DNA of 64,000 nt from Peromyscus leucopus (lineage: Eukaryota > Chordata > Mammalia > Rodentia > Cricetidae), in the NCBI RefSeq assembly GCF_004664715.2, contig NC_051071.1:87868936-87932935 (forward strand). The letters are read 5' to 3'. This document shows positions 10,781 through 23,360 of this stretch, piece after piece. Position 1 is the stretch's first letter. Each line of letters begins with the position of its first letter. A program made the position numbers and the translations under genes. The notes beneath the pieces are model-generated. The model did no database searches. It was not told the origin of the DNA and saw only the letters and a list, made by a program, of their open reading frames with translations.

Positions 10781-12550
10781 CTGGAACTTTCAAAGCCTTT
10801 ATAGCAAAATATAAGAAGGATTTTATGACTGAAATTTTTCAAGTAAACCTTTATATAGTGTGTTCAGCTTTTAAGAGGCTAGGGCTGCCTGGTTACTCTT
10901 TATTGCATTCCTATTTATCTGCTGTCATAGTTTAGTTGATTAAGAGGGCGCATCAGTTGTCTTTGACATGCTACATCTTGCCTTGTGTTTGTAAGGCCAG
11001 AATTAACAGGTCCTTCAAGTTCAATGTGTTTGAACTAGATAAAATTGCACTATTTGTTCTCTGGAAACAAACTATAAAACACGAAATTAGATTAATATTT
11101 GGCATTCTTAAAATGAATGGTGTAGGCTGTGTGACAAGTGTGGGAAGCACTCGTGGAGAACAGCCCCTTCTCTGCAAACACACCGTAGTACACCGTGTAT
11201 GTTGACACTCTTGACTTCGTGCCTTCTGAACAGGCAGTTGAGTAAATGTGAAGAGCTGAGAGGGGAAGGTTGCTATAGCTTCTGTTCTCTGGTCCCATCC
11301 TTGGTGAGAAATGTAACTTCACCCACTGGGTTTGTTTTCATTTTCACACTTAGAAGAATTTTTTTTAAAATGTTGGTATAGTACGTACAGTAAATAGTAT
11401 TATTCTTGATTGTACTACCTAAAGAAGAACAATTTAGGTCTCATTTCTCACCTAAAATGGTTTCTTATACAATGACTTAAATGTAATTTGGGTAAAATAG
11501 TTATTAGTTACACTTTCTGGCTTGCCATAGCTCTTGCTTTTGTTTTCTTTGTAGCCTTATAAACTGCAACAAAAATATATAAAGCATTATGGAAGTATAT
11601 AAAGTCACATATACTTTGTTGTGTGATGAACTTGTCAATTGGCATAAAATTGAAATAAGGATGAGAACAAGCAGCAAGTTAGTTGATCTGTGGTGCCATC
11701 CTATGACACTGATTTCCTGCACAGAAGTAGCATTGGTTCCCACTTGTGTTGGAGAGTAAGTTGGTGCCCCTTCTTGAGAATTGCATGAAAGTGCTCTGTG
11801 GCTCAGAAACACAGGCCTATGTTGTTTCTTAATGACTTCAAACTTCTAGAGTCAGACATTTTCTGAGTATGTTTGATCACAGTTGAACATCTAGCCACAC
11901 AAAATTGTAGGATCAGACACAGTGGTCTTTACTTGAATAATTGTGTGTTTTGTATTGAGAAATTCAAAGAAGCCAAAGTATTCTTTATAATGAAATTCAG
12001 AAGCAGCCTTTTTGTGACCTGAAATGTCCAAATTGAGGAGTTATAGTCCTAGTAGAACAGGGATGCAGGACATATTTAAAAGCTTGTGGCCTGTGGAAAT
12101 AAACAGAAATTGTAGACAGAGTTATTCCTTTCCTAGGTGTGAGATCTACCCCATGATTCAGACAACTGTGGACTGAAAACGTACTGAGCATGGGCAGGGT
12201 CTTATCTCGTCATTAGTCTCTGAGCAGTGCACCATAGCAACTGTTTCCATAGCATTAGGTATTATAGGTAATTATAGAGGAAGATTACAAAGTGTATTGT
12301 AAACAGCATGCCATTTTATATTTAGAATTTGAGTATCCCCAGATTTTGGTATTCATAGAGGGTTCTGTAACCAATCACCTAGGGATACTGACAGACAATA
12401 TTATTATATATAATGACATTGTACCTGCTCTTTAGAGAATTCATAGTTTCTATCCTTAACCACTTAATTGTAGAAGAAATGTGTGGAGTAGAGTTATAAA
12501 ACATTCATAATTTCTCATAATTTTAATATTATTGATAATGCATATTATTG

Positions 12551-12593
12551 GTGTCTTAGTTTGACTATTGTTGTTGATAAAACACCATGACCA
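12551..12593 (+). mobile_element. Older interspersed repeat, left part (interrupted by L1)
   Basis: GTGTCTTAGTTTGACTATTG through AACACCATGACCA matches the start of a common rodent interspersed repeat whose name I cannot assign. Its continuation (ACCATGACCAAAAGTAACC) resumes at 16118 after the L1. Confidence 0.6.
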
Positions 12594-15500
12594 GAAAGAA
12601 ATTAAAGAGTTCCTAGAATTCAATGAAAATGAAAGTACAACATACCCAAACTTATGGGACACTATGAAAGCAGTGCTAAGAGGAAAATTCATAGGTCTAA
12701 ATGCACATATAAAGAAGATGGAGCAATCCCATACCAATGAATTAACAGCACAACTGAAAGCTCTAGAACAAAAAGAAACAAACTCACCCAGGAGAAATAG
12801 ATGCCAGGAAACAATCAAATTGAGGGCTGAAATCAACGAAATAGAAAACAAGAGAACAATACAAAAAATCAATGAAACAAAGAGTTGGTTCTTTGAAAAA
12901 AAATCAACAAGATAGACAAACCCCTAGCCAAATTAACCAAAAGGCAAAGAGAGAGCACCCAAATTCACAAAATCAGAAATGAAAAGGGAGACATAACAAC
13001 AGACAACGAGGAAATCCAGAGAATCATCAGATCATACTTTAGAAACCTTTACTCCACAAAAATGGAAAACCAGGAAGAAATGGACAATTTTCTGAATAAA
13101 TACCACATACCAAAATTAAATCAAGACCAGATAAACCATTTAAATAAACCAATAACCCCTAAAGAAATAGAAACAGTCATCAAAAGTCTCCCAACCAACA
13201 AAAGCCCAGGACCAGATGGTTTCAGTGCAGAATTCTACTAGACTTTCAAAGAAGAACTAATACCAATCCTCTTCAAAGTGTTCCACACAATAGAAACAGA
13301 AGGAACACTACCAAATTATTTTTATGAGGCTACAATTACCCTGATACCCAAACCACACAAAGATACAACAAAGAAAGAGAACTACAGACCAATCTCCCTC
13401 ATGAACATTGATGCAAAAATACTCAACAAAATATTGGCAAACCGAATCCAAGAATACATCAAAACAATCATCCATCACGACCAAGTAGGATTCATCCCAG
13501 GGATGCAAGGATGGTTCAACATACGAAAATCAGTCAATGTAATACACCATATAAACAAACTGAAAGAAAAAAACCACATGATCATCTCCTTAGATGCTGA
13601 AAAAGCCTTTGACAAAATCCAACACCCCTTCATGATAAAGGTCTTAGAAAGATCAGGAATACAAGGAACATTTCTAAACATAATAAAAGCAATTTATAGC
13701 AAGCCAACAGCAAACATCAAATTAAATGGAGAGAAACTCAAAGCAATACCACTAAATTCAGGAACAAGACAAGGCTGTCCACTCTCCCCATATTTATTCA
13801 ATATAGTACTAGAAGTTCTAGCTAGAGCAATAAGACAACAAAAGGAGATCAAAGGGATACAAACTGGCAAGGAAGAAGTCAAACTTTCACTATTTGCAGA
13901 TGATATGATAGTATACATAAGTGACCCCAAAAACTCTACCAGGGAACTCCTACAGCTGATAAACTTCTTCAGTAAAGTGGCAGGATACAAGATCAACTCA
14001 AAAAAATCAGTAGCCCTCCTATACACAAATGATAAAAGGGCTGAGAAAGAAGTCAGAGAAACATCACCCTTTACAGTAGCCACAAATAATATAAAATACG
14101 TTGGGATAACACTAACTAAACAAGTGAAGGACCTTTTTGATAAGAACTTTAAAGAAATTGAAGAAGATATCAGAAAATGGAAGGATCTCCCATGCTCATG
14201 GATAGGTAGGATTAACATAGTAAAAATGGCAATCTTACCAAAAGCAATCTACAGATTCAATGCAATCCCCATCAAAATCCCAACACAATTCTTCACAGAC
14301 TTGGAAAGAAAAATACTCAACTTTATATGGAAAAACAAAAGACCCAGGATAGCTAAAAGAATCCTATACAATAAAGCAACCTCTGGAGGCATCACCATCC
14401 CTGACCTCAAACTCTACTATAGAGCTATAGTAATAAAAACAGCTTGGTACTGATATAAAAACCGACATACGGACCAATGGAATCGAATTGAAGACCCTGA
14501 CATTAATCCATGCACATATGAACACCTGGTTTTTGACAAAGGAGCCAAAACTATACAATGGAAAAAAGAAAGTATCTTCAACAAATGGTGCTGGCATAAC
14601 TGGATGTCAATATGTAAAAGATTACAAATAGATCCATATCTGTCACCATGCACAAAACTCAAGTCCAAGTGGATCAAAGACCTAAACATAAATCCAGTTA
14701 CACTAAACTTAATAGAAAAGAAAATAGGAAGCACTCTTGAACACATTGGAACCGGAGACCATTTCCTAAATAAAACACCAACAGCACAGACCCTGAGCAC
14801 AACAATTAATAAATGGGACCTCTCGAAACTGAGAAGCTTTTGCAGGGCAAAAGACACAGTCAATAAGACAAAAAGACAGCCAACAGAATGGGAAAAGATC
14901 TTCACCAACCCCACATTTGACAGATGATTGATCTCCACAATATATAAAGAACTCAAGAAACTAGACATCAAAGTACTGAATAGTCCAATTAAAAAATGGG
15001 CTAAAGAGCTAAACAGAGAATTCACAAAACAAGAACTACAAATGGCTGAAAGACATTTAAAGAAATGCTCAACATCCTTAATCATCAGAGAAATGCAAAT
15101 CAAAACAACTCTGAGATACCACCTTACACCTGTCAGAATGGCTATGATCAAAAACACCAATGACAACCAATGTTGGAGAGGATGTGGAGCAAAGGGAACA
15201 CTCCTCCACTGTTGGTGGGAATGTAAACTTGTACAACCACTGTGGAAATCAGTATGGCGGTTTCTCAGAAAATTAGGAATCGAACTACCTCAAGACCCAG
15301 CCATCCCACTCTTGGGCATATACCCAAGGAATGTTGATTCATACCATAAAGATACATGCTCAGCTATGTTCATAGCAGCACTATTTGTAATAGCCAGAAC
15401 CTGGAAACAGCGGAAGAATGGATGAAAAAAATGTGGTACATATACACAATGGAGTACTACTTAGCAGAGAAAATCAATGAAAGCATGAAATTTGCAGGCA

Positions 15501-16117
15501 AATGGATGGAACTAGAAAAAATCATCCTGAGTGAGGTAACCCAAACCCAGAAAGACAGTTATGGTATGTACTCACTCATAGGTGGATTCTAGATATAAAA
15601 TAAAGAACAATCAGACCACAACCCATAGAACCATAGAGGCTATATATATAGCATGGAGGTCCCTAGGACGACTGTGGCTTATAATAAATTTCAGTTTTAC
15701 TCAATTATTGAAAAAAAAATAGCCAAATGAATGGAAACACATGAACTATGAACCAAAGGCTGAAGGGCCCCCAGCTGGTCAGGCCCTCTGAATAGGTGAG
15801 ACAGTTGATTGGCTTGATCAGTATGGGAGGCAACTAGGCAGTGGGACCAAGTCCTGTGCTCATTGCATGAGTTGGCTGTTTGAAACCTGGAGCTTATGCA
15901 GGGACACTTGGCTCAGTCTGGGAGGAAGGGACTGGACCTGCCTGGACTGAGTCTACCAGTTTGATCGCAGTCCTCGGGGGGAGGACTTGTCCTGGAGTAG
16001 GTGGGAATGGAGGGTAGGCTGGGGGTAAGGGGAGGGTGTGGGAGGGGGGAGAATAGGGGAACCCATGGCTGATATGTAGAACTGAATGGTATTGTAAAAT
16101 TATATATATATATATAC
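12594..16117 (+). mobile_element. L1 retrotransposon, 5'-truncated, nested in an older repeat
   Basis: The insertion carries the latter part of ORF2 and the complete 3'UTR, ending GGTATTGTAAAAT with an A tail replaced by (TA)n. The duplication CACCATGACCA flanks it at 12583-12593 and 16118-16128. ORF1, the 5'UTR and the ORF2 endonuclease domain are absent. The 3'UTR has a strong G-run tract at about 16020-16048. Confidence 0.95.
12600..15592 (+). pseudogene. L1 ORF2 (reverse transcriptase) pseudogene
   Basis: Translates piecewise to L1 ORF2p. The piece at 13278-14453 contains the reverse-transcriptase blocks [49 protein letters not shown] and the catalytic FADD at 13893-13904. The Cys-rich C-terminal block ([14 protein letters not shown]) lies near 15180-15225. 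It is dead: there is a frameshift in an A run near 12895, TAG at 13239-13241 where the family has Gln, TGA at 14451-14453 in place of Trp, TGA at 14925-14927, and a small deletion with frameshift near 15410. The N-terminal endonuclease is missing by truncation. It is a retrotransposon relic with no host function. Confidence 0.95.
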
Positions 16118-16475
16118 CCCACCATGACCAAAAGTAACCTGGGTATGAAAGGCATTTATTTCATCTTACACTTCAGGTAGCAATCTTATCACTGAGGGGT
16201 CAGGGCAGGAACCTGGGACAGGAACTCAAGCAGACACCACATGGAGGAACACTGCTTGCAGGCTTTTCCCTAGTGTTTACTCAGCCTGCTTTCTTATATA
16301 ATACAGATCACCTGCCTAGGGATGGCTGCCATCAGTAGAGATGCTCCACAGGCTTACCTACAATCTAATCTTACAGAGACCTTTTTCAGTTGTGGTTTCC
16401 TCTTCTCAGATAACCCTAGCTACCAATGTCAAGTTGAAAAACAAAGCAAAGCAAAAAGCTAACCAGGACACCTGG
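16118..16475 (+). mobile_element. Older interspersed repeat, right part
   Basis: Continues the repeat split by the L1: ACCATGACCAAAAGTAACCT, TTTATTTCATCTTACACTTC, CACCACATGGAGGAACACTG, ending near AGTTGAAAAACAAAGCAAAG and CTAACCAGGACAC. I recognise it as a frequently seen rodent repeat but cannot name the family. Confidence 0.6.
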
Positions 16476-17612
16476 AAAACATGGGGAAGCTAAAGGAAAA
16501 TTAGAAAGGACAGTCTTAGTATGTCAAAAAACTAAAGTATTCCTGGATGTGATGGGAAGGAAGAAGGAAATGGAACTTCCTTGTTAAGCTGTTCCAAAGT
16601 AAATGATGGGACCAACTTCCTCTACCCATGGCCAGACAGTTAAAAGCCCTATTATTTTTAAATAGTAATAACTATGATCTCACTAGTTCTGTATTACCAA
16701 GTTGCACGGTTCTGGATTCTCCTAAAGAATCTTGTAAATACTTAACATAGACTACGAAATACCCAATTATCAGAAACCATGCCAGGATTGCAGTGGTAGG
16801 TGCTTAGGTGTGCAGCTTGAATCTGCTTGATGGGAACAGAAGAAAGGGAGGGGGAGGGAGAGAGGTGTTTGTGTGACTGTCATTGTTAAGAAGTAAAATA
16901 TTTTATTCCACTCTAGTGAAGTTTAAAAAGCCTGTAAAGTGGATTGATCAGATTGTATGACAGTTTTCTGTAATTTTTGTTCTACAATTTCTATTATAAA
17001 TAAAATAAATTCTAAAGCTGATACTATGGTGATTTATATTCAGATAAATATTTTCATTAACAAAATCATGTTATAGTTCAAGATAATTGCTAGCTACAGT
17101 AAAACATCAATTTGGCAAGTCATATAATTAGCTACTCATGTACTAATTGGCTGGATTGTCAACCCTTAAACCAAGTGTTCGAACTTGAAGACTTTGATAA
17201 CTAGGCGTGCTGTGCCTTTGTAGACTCCTGAGACAGGAGCTGTTCTCTGAGGAATTTAATCCTAATTAAAGAACAAATTCATGTCTTGCAATACTTCGTT
17301 CTTCAAATGGTTTGTATTTCTAATATGTATTGTAGGTGGAAGATAGAGAGATAAAAGAACAAACTCAGAACTATTCCCAGACATGGAGAACATAGCAGTA
17401 TAATCTAGTTTGTGAAACTCCAAGACTTGTGTGTGGCATACTCCCTGTTGTCCTCTGGGAGAAAACAGTAATTGCCTGAGAGTGAACCCCAGTAGTGACT
17501 TTTCTTAGATGTGGTGTGCACACTTTCTGTCTTGGAGAAGATTTATTACTTGGTACTGATGGAACTATTCTACACAATTTTCCCAGTAATCCTCACAGCA
17601 GCTTTATGGGCT

Positions 17613-17729
17613 CAGAACTGCCTTACAGATGTGGGAGATAAGGGCAGGGGACAGAACTGCCTTACAGATGTGGGAGGTGAGGGCAGGGGACAGAACTGCC
17701 TTACAGATGTGAGAGGTGAGGGCAGGGAC
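17613..17729 (+). repeat. 39-bp minisatellite, three copies
   Basis: Three head-to-tail copies of a 39-base unit starting CAGAACTGCCTTACAGATGT and ending GGGCAGGGGA, with two or three substitutions between copies. The unit is 13 codons long, so one frame stays open across it, but nothing suggests translation. Confidence 0.95.
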
Positions 17730-18227
17730 TAAGTTGCTCTTAAGATCACAGTTCTGAGGTTTGAACATCAGGCCGAGGACTTGGACTTGAGGTGACCTCT
17801 GCTTTAGCTTGACTCTTGACTATTTTATACTCTGTCTAATTGTGTGAAGTGCATATTATACTAATGAAGGTGGTATTTTGAAAGAATGAAAAGAAGCAGG
17901 GTCTCTCTGCTATGTTCCAACCCCGTGGATAGGCTTGGGTGATGGTTTTGATCTGAGACCCACTACAGTACAATGTAAGTGCTGGAACCTCACAAGCTTG
18001 TGGTAGCTTATCTCAAATGCTGTTCATATCAGAAAATGTTAATAACATCAAATGCCTTCGAGAATATTCTGAGTGTGCGTTGTTACAGGTGCACTTGAAA
18101 GCATTCATGGTTGTTCTGTCCTGCTTCATAGTAGAGTGACATTTAACAATAGTAACAAAACTTAGGAATAAATAAGTTCTCGATTCATGTAGATCATAGT
18201 CTATCGCAAAATGCTACTATGAAGAAA

Positions 18228-18400
18228 ATGATGAGCCTGTGACGTGGCTCAGCAGATAAAGACACTTGCCATGTAAGTCTGACAGCCTTTGTTCTAAAAA
18301 ACAAAACAAAAAACAAAAAAAAAGGAAAGGAAAAGAAGGGAAGAGAAGGAGAGGGGAAGAGAGTGGGGGAGACCGTGGGGGAGGAGGACGGTGACATGGA
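18228..18400 (+). repeat. B2-like SINE head plus purine-rich tail
   Basis: TGAGCCTGTGACGTGGCTCA with AGATAAAGACACTTGCCATG resembles the tRNA-like head of a B2/B3 SINE. It is followed by an A-rich run and a GGGAAGAGAAGGAGAGGGG purine tract to about 18400. The SINE assignment is moderate; the purine tract is plain to see. Confidence 0.6.
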
Positions 18401-19709
18401 AAGGCCAAAATGAAGAACAACCGTTCTAAGCAGTTTTTGTTCCAGTACTAGTTTATATCAGGTGATTAATTTAACAATATATTAACTGTAAGAGAAGAAG
18501 TGGATTTTTAGAGAATTCTATAGTATAGATTAACTTTATCAAATCCTTTAGCATTTTGGACAGTTACCTCTGTCTGCGGAGATTTTTGTTAGTAGCCCTG
18601 ACAGAACACAGAACAAAGGCTCTAAATTCTCCACCCGAACTACTTGAGCTTGAACAGGAGCTCGTACATGGAATGGTTTTATGCTGAATCTCTAAATTCA
18701 TCCCCGTTGCTTTTGCCTTTGTTCCCTTAGACTGCGTTTTAACCCTAATTATAACCACTTGCCTGATGGTTTTATTTTGAGATAAGATTCTTGCTATGAC
18801 CCCAAGATGTCCTTAAACTACTAACTGGTCCAGGCTGTTCTCAGACTTAGACCTCCTGAGTCCCAGGGTTATGGGCATAATTTAAGGTGGAAATCTAAAG
18901 GAATGGCGAGTACCCAAGAAGAAAGCATGACTGTTAGGTGGTGTGTGGGTTTCTAATTGAAGAGAACACTGAGATCTGCTTTAGGTGGTTTCTTTACATA
19001 TCAGATTTCTGCTTTTGTCTAACTGTACCTCTAGCTGCTTGAAACCCTGTCCCGGCAGCTCCTCCCGTGGAGTGTTGGTGAAACTCTCCATATTGAACCA
19101 CACTGGCTACTGGAAATGGCTAGGTCAGATTTACTTTTTCATAAAATAGCATTCTTGGAGTACAGTCAGCACAGGACTAAACCATGGGGCATAACACTGC
19201 AAGCTTCTGGAATCTACTTTTTAAATATTGTTTTGCAAACATTCTTTGAAGGATTTTGAAAACATTTGCTTTAAATTCCTTCCTTTTAGTTGTCAGGAAG
19301 TAAGAATTAGAGAGTGATTCTAGCCACAACTCTTAAATTCCCTTGCTTGTAGGTTTGCATAAGCCTTTATAATTATTTAAAATATATTTTGTGGTTTGAC
19401 TATGTTACCTCAAGAATCTAGTACTTAAATGTTGTGTTCTATGTCTTAGAAATCGACAGTAGTGCATTTTGTGGTGACCGCTGCTCTAGATTTATTACAT
19501 GGCACTTGAAAATCACTTTGAAAATATTTGTGGCATTTCTGTGTGTTTTCAAAAGAACAAAATCATGACACTCCCCTCCACTTTATAATTCGGTTTCTCC
19601 ATGTTTACCATTACTCTGCCAGAATTTTTGCTCTTCCCCCTCCAAACTTAATTTCCTGACTACCTTTGAGTTGTCTGTTTCTCCCTGGAATCCAACATCA
19701 ATTGTGTTC

Positions 19710-19906
19710 TGTAGCACGAATTCCAACTGGTCTTATTAATGAAAACCCAGAGCCAGATATCAGGGTGAAAGCTGAAAGATCCTACTAGCGTGTGCCACCA
19801 CAACCGGCCTCTGTGGCTAACTCTTTGGCTGGCTCTGCCCTCTGATCTTCAGACAAGCTTTATTTGTTATAGCATATGAAAATATCACCACATTTCCCTC
19901 TTTTTT
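19710..19906 (-). mobile_element. LTR with polypurine tract, same family as 9423-9908, internally deleted
   Basis: Starts TGTAGCACGAATTCCAACTG and ends AATATCACCACA, like the 9423 LTR, but about 300 bases of its centre are missing. The + strand bases after it (TTTCCCTCTTTTTT, 19893-19906) read as a polypurine tract directly before the LTR on the minus strand, fixing the orientation as minus. AT-rich sequence from 19907 to about 20030 is probably residual internal region. No coding sequence is recognisable. Confidence 0.72.
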
Positions 19907-20439
19907 GTCTAAAATAAAAAAGGTTATAACTAACATAAGAAAAACTATATACACTAAGTACAATAACTATATACAATATATACAGTTAAGAATTACATTA
20001 ACAGTGTTCAAGTGTTCATTCTCCTTTTAAAAACCACATATAGTTAAGAAAGAAAATTTTCTGTGTTATGGTTGAGGTAATTTTTTATCCACAAAACCAC
20101 TTTTTCTATTACCTATTTCTCAGATATTTTATGCATTCTGTCTTCTGCTTATTTATGTATATATTCTGTCTCCCCAATAGTAATTGGGAGCCTAATAACA
20201 AGTGACCTGCAGTGCTGATCATACTATGTTAAAATACGTAGTGCTTAAAGTTATTAATATACATTAGATATTTTATAAACACACACAAATAGCAATTGTG
20301 TAAGGCAAGAGTTAAATGCATATTTTTTTCCCATAATAATAGTTGTAAATGACATTGGCTGTGCTGATGAATGAATACATTTCCTCATTCTAAAGTGATA
20401 AGCAATAATGGATTTTAAAAAATGATTACATTGTGTATT

Positions 20440-20610
20440 TATTTAGTTTTTATTTAATGTATGCAGACACATGCATGCAGAGCACAGGTGTGAGGCCAGA
20501 GAACAACTTTTGGTAGTCAGTTCTCTTTCCACCATGGACCTGAAATTAAGCCCAGGTCTTCAGGCTTGGTAGCAAGTGCCTTTATCTGCTGAGCTGTCTC
20601 ACCTGCTCAT
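20440..20610 (-). mobile_element. Old B2/B3-type SINE
   Basis: Reverse orientation: ATGCAGAGCACAGGTGTGAG with GGCCAGAGAACAACTTTTGG, then TTTATCTGCTGAGCTGTCTC, the reverse of the tRNA-like head. It is diverged, with no clear duplication. Confidence 0.7.
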
Positions 20611-22109
20611 TAATGGATTTTTAAATTTAGTTTTCCTGCCTCAGTCCCCCACCCCACTCCCACCTCAGGCTGGCAGTGGACTGGTTCATCCTCAGGACAT
20701 TCTAGTGTAGTCTATGCTGAAGGCAGGGTAAGGCAGGTCTGTGGGCAGAGGAGGAGGACAGCCAGCCCTCTGATGCTGGCTTTGGAACCCAGCATCCTGG
20801 ATAATGAGGCAGCACTAAGACTTCTGGGCAGCATTCTGCCTCGGCGTTAGTTCTGCGTTCAGAGCAGCAGCGGGCACCCAGCAGTGATAAGGACTGTCCC
20901 CAAGCCAAGGGCTGCCAAGAGCCGGTCCTGTGCTGCCTGCCGGTGGGCACCGGTACCCTGTGGGCGACCCACACCAGGCCCGTGTGATCAGCACTAGCTG
21001 GGCCTGAGGATAGTAATTATAAAAGTAACAACAGTCATAGTAATAATTAAAAAGAATACATGAAGTCAGGCAGCAGACAGCTTCCTGGGCTCCAGAGAGG
21101 ACTGGGTAAAGGTAGTGGGGCAGGGCGCAGGTGAGATCAAGACCCAGTGTGTACATACGATGATTTCAAAGAGTACAGGAAAAGAGTCTGTTTTCAAGAG
21201 AATTGGCCCTGAAGAGTAGAGTCCCAGACTCCTAGTTCAGGTTCAAACCTCTATACTGTGCACAAAGGCCAGCATGAAGAACTGGGACAGCAGTGGGAAG
21301 ACTCATAGTTCTGATGGGTGGTATTAGAGGATGTTGTGACACCATACTCCACGGATTGCTGGAAGAAAGATGCATAAGGAACAGTCAGTCCTCGTGGTGG
21401 GAATACTCCAAGACTCAGCCCTTGGTCTTCAATTTATTTAGTTGTGGATCAAATCTCATGACTTTCAGTACCACCCACTACATCAGCAATTCCAAAAAAC
21501 ATATATCCAGCCCCGATTTTACCTCATACTCCAAATCCAACTGCCTTCTTGAAATCTTCATTTTAATATATTTAAAGGTCTTTAATAAGTCCCAAAGAAG
21601 AGTTCTCATCTCTGCCCCCGCCTTCCAGCTCCCACTTCCAGCCTGTTATCTATAGTTTCCTCTGTGAAGGTTGATGCGACACCATTTTTCAGTCGCTCCA
21701 ATCCAAACTTTGGCACCCTCAAGTTCTGCTCCTCCTCTGACTGTGTCTGATCTTCCAGGACGTTCTGTTATCACTGCCTCTGGGATACATTGAGTGCAGC
21801 AGCTCTTACAGCCTGCTGGGGCTGCAGCCCGGCTACACGGCTCCGTCTCCTCACACAGATATGAATACATTGACTTCAGTCACCTGATGTTTGTTCCCTG
21901 ACCAGATAACCTGAATAGAATTAATTTTAGACTGTTTCATTGTGTCTCCAACATCTCAAGATTCTGAGGAATACATCTGCCTTGTGTGAATCACTTTCTA
22001 GCTGAATTATGTACGGATTGTTCACACCAAAATAAAGTTTTTAACAGAAAAAAATATGTGCAAAGTGCCTGGAATTTATTTTTTAGTTTTAGATTATATC
22101 TTTCTTATG

Positions 22110-22270
22110 TGCTGTGTGTTTATGTGTATATGCAGGGCTTGCATGCGTCACAGCCCGTGTGGAGGTCCGAGGACAACTCACAGTAATTGGTTCTCCCTGG
22201 AACCCAGGGATTGACTTCAGTTTGTTAGGCTTGGCAGAGAGTGCCTTTACACTTAGCCATCTAACGGGCC
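22110..22270 (-). mobile_element. Old B2/B3-type SINE
   Basis: Reverse orientation with TGTGGAGGTCCGAGGACAAC, TTCTCCCTGGAACCCAGGGA and TTTACACTTAGCCATCTAAC, the degraded reverse head. It is diverged. Confidence 0.65.
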
Positions 22271-22382
22271 TAAATTTTTATCTATTTATGTAAATATTTG
22301 TGAAAGACGTCAGCATATGCAGAATTTCCCTGTTGTTAATGGTCCTTTGAAACACGGAAGCATGAGAACCTGTGTTTGGATT

Positions 22383-22470
22383 CAAGTATAGCAGCATGCG
22401 CCTGTAATCCCAGCACTGGGTAGGCAGAGGTGGGGATCCCTGAGGGTACTAGCCAGCCATTATAGCCAAT
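22383..22470 (+). mobile_element. B1-like SINE fragment
   Basis: Forward head block: GCAGCATGCGCCTGTAATCC then CAGCACTGGGTAGGCAGAGG. The remainder does not align; it is an old fragment. Confidence 0.55.
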
Positions 22471-23033
22471 CCGTGAGCCCAAAGTTTACTGAGAGGCACT
22501 GTTCAAACAATAGAGTGGAGAGCCGTAGGGGAAGATGCTCAGCATCAACTTCTGCTCCCCTCCCCCACACCCTAAACACTATGTAAACTGAGTCATCTGA
22601 AAATAAGCCATGGGAGGCCAGCAAACTCTAGAACTTATACACAAAGTTTTATGTTTATAGACAGTGTCCTGAAATTACAGTTTTCTCTGAGTACTCAAAA
22701 GAGTCCTAATCAAAAATGGAGAAGTACTGACCGTCTTCCATTTCTATAATCAGTATAAAACAGTTGAACCAGGTTTAACTTTTTTAAGCAGTTTCTAAGA
22801 TCTGCCTTCCAGATGTTAAGTGATGAAGCCAAATAAAGGCGTCATTGTGAACAGTGATAGTAGCTATGCTTGGGTGACACCTGCTCTCATACCCTATTAA
22901 TTTTGTGATGAAACTGCACATCATTGTCTGTGCAGTTTAAGTGGGATGTTTATTGAGGTGGCTGTAGAGTCTTCCAATCTAATTTTAGACGATTATCATT
23001 TCTTCTCTTTTTATTTGGTGCTTTCCAAACCAG

Positions 23034-23212
23034 TGAGCATTGCTGACCCTGCTGCCCTGGGCTTCATCATCTCTCCATGGTCGCTGCTCCTGATGCCGTC
23101 TGGCAGTGTGTCCTTCACAGACGAAAACATCTCCAACCAGGACCTTCGTGCGTTCACTGCCCCGGAAGTGCTTCAGAACCATTCACTGACTTCTCTCTCA
23201 GATGTTGAAAAG
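23034..23212 (+). CDS. Ptpn13: Ptpn13 second coding exon (KIND domain)
   Basis: Enters in phase 1: G from the previous exon plus TG gives Val39. It encodes residues 39-98, VSIADPAALGFIISPWSLLL and onward through SFTDENISNQDLRAFTAPEV to SLTSLSDVEK. The acceptor is CCAAACCAG| and the donor is AAAAG|GTGAAT. The block corresponds to the middle of the kinase-like KIND fold; no catalytic residues are expected or seen. One visible difference from the human protein is Ile for Leu at the third residue of VSLADP. A TTG repeat and a 50-bp TA repeat start within 150 bases of the donor. The exon's first three bases read TGA, which becomes a stop if the exon is entered in phase 0. Confidence 0.97.
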
Positions 23213-23359
23213 GTGAATATTAAGTCTTCTTTTCTTTTTGTTGTTGTTGTTGTTTATTTTGATAGAAGTAGGGCAGGTCCAAACAATGGGCTACCCTATT
23301 CAATCCATGGGAAAATTCTCTCAATTTAAAATAATCATATGCTCTAAGATATGTGTGTG

Positions 23360-23360
<1 letters not shown>

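Larger units (their letters stand above)
5820..23033 (+). other. Ptpn13: Ptpn13 intron between coding exons 1 and 2 (17.2 kb)
   Basis: The intron holds the listed SINEs, LTRs, L1 copies and simple repeats. The remaining stretches (for example 7550-9420, 10800-12550, 16480-17600, 18800-19700, 20620-22100 and 22470-22945) show no exon-like, RNA-like or conserved feature that I recognise. A poorly conserved direct-repeat region with a GACTGCTTGTTACC core lies at about 7395-7515. The intron ends with the acceptor CTTTCCAAACCAG. Confidence 0.85.

Noticed and set aside
14417..15166. Minus-strand open frame of about 250 codons
   Set aside because: It is the antisense shadow of L1 ORF2; the sense strand gives the recognised reverse-transcriptase protein.
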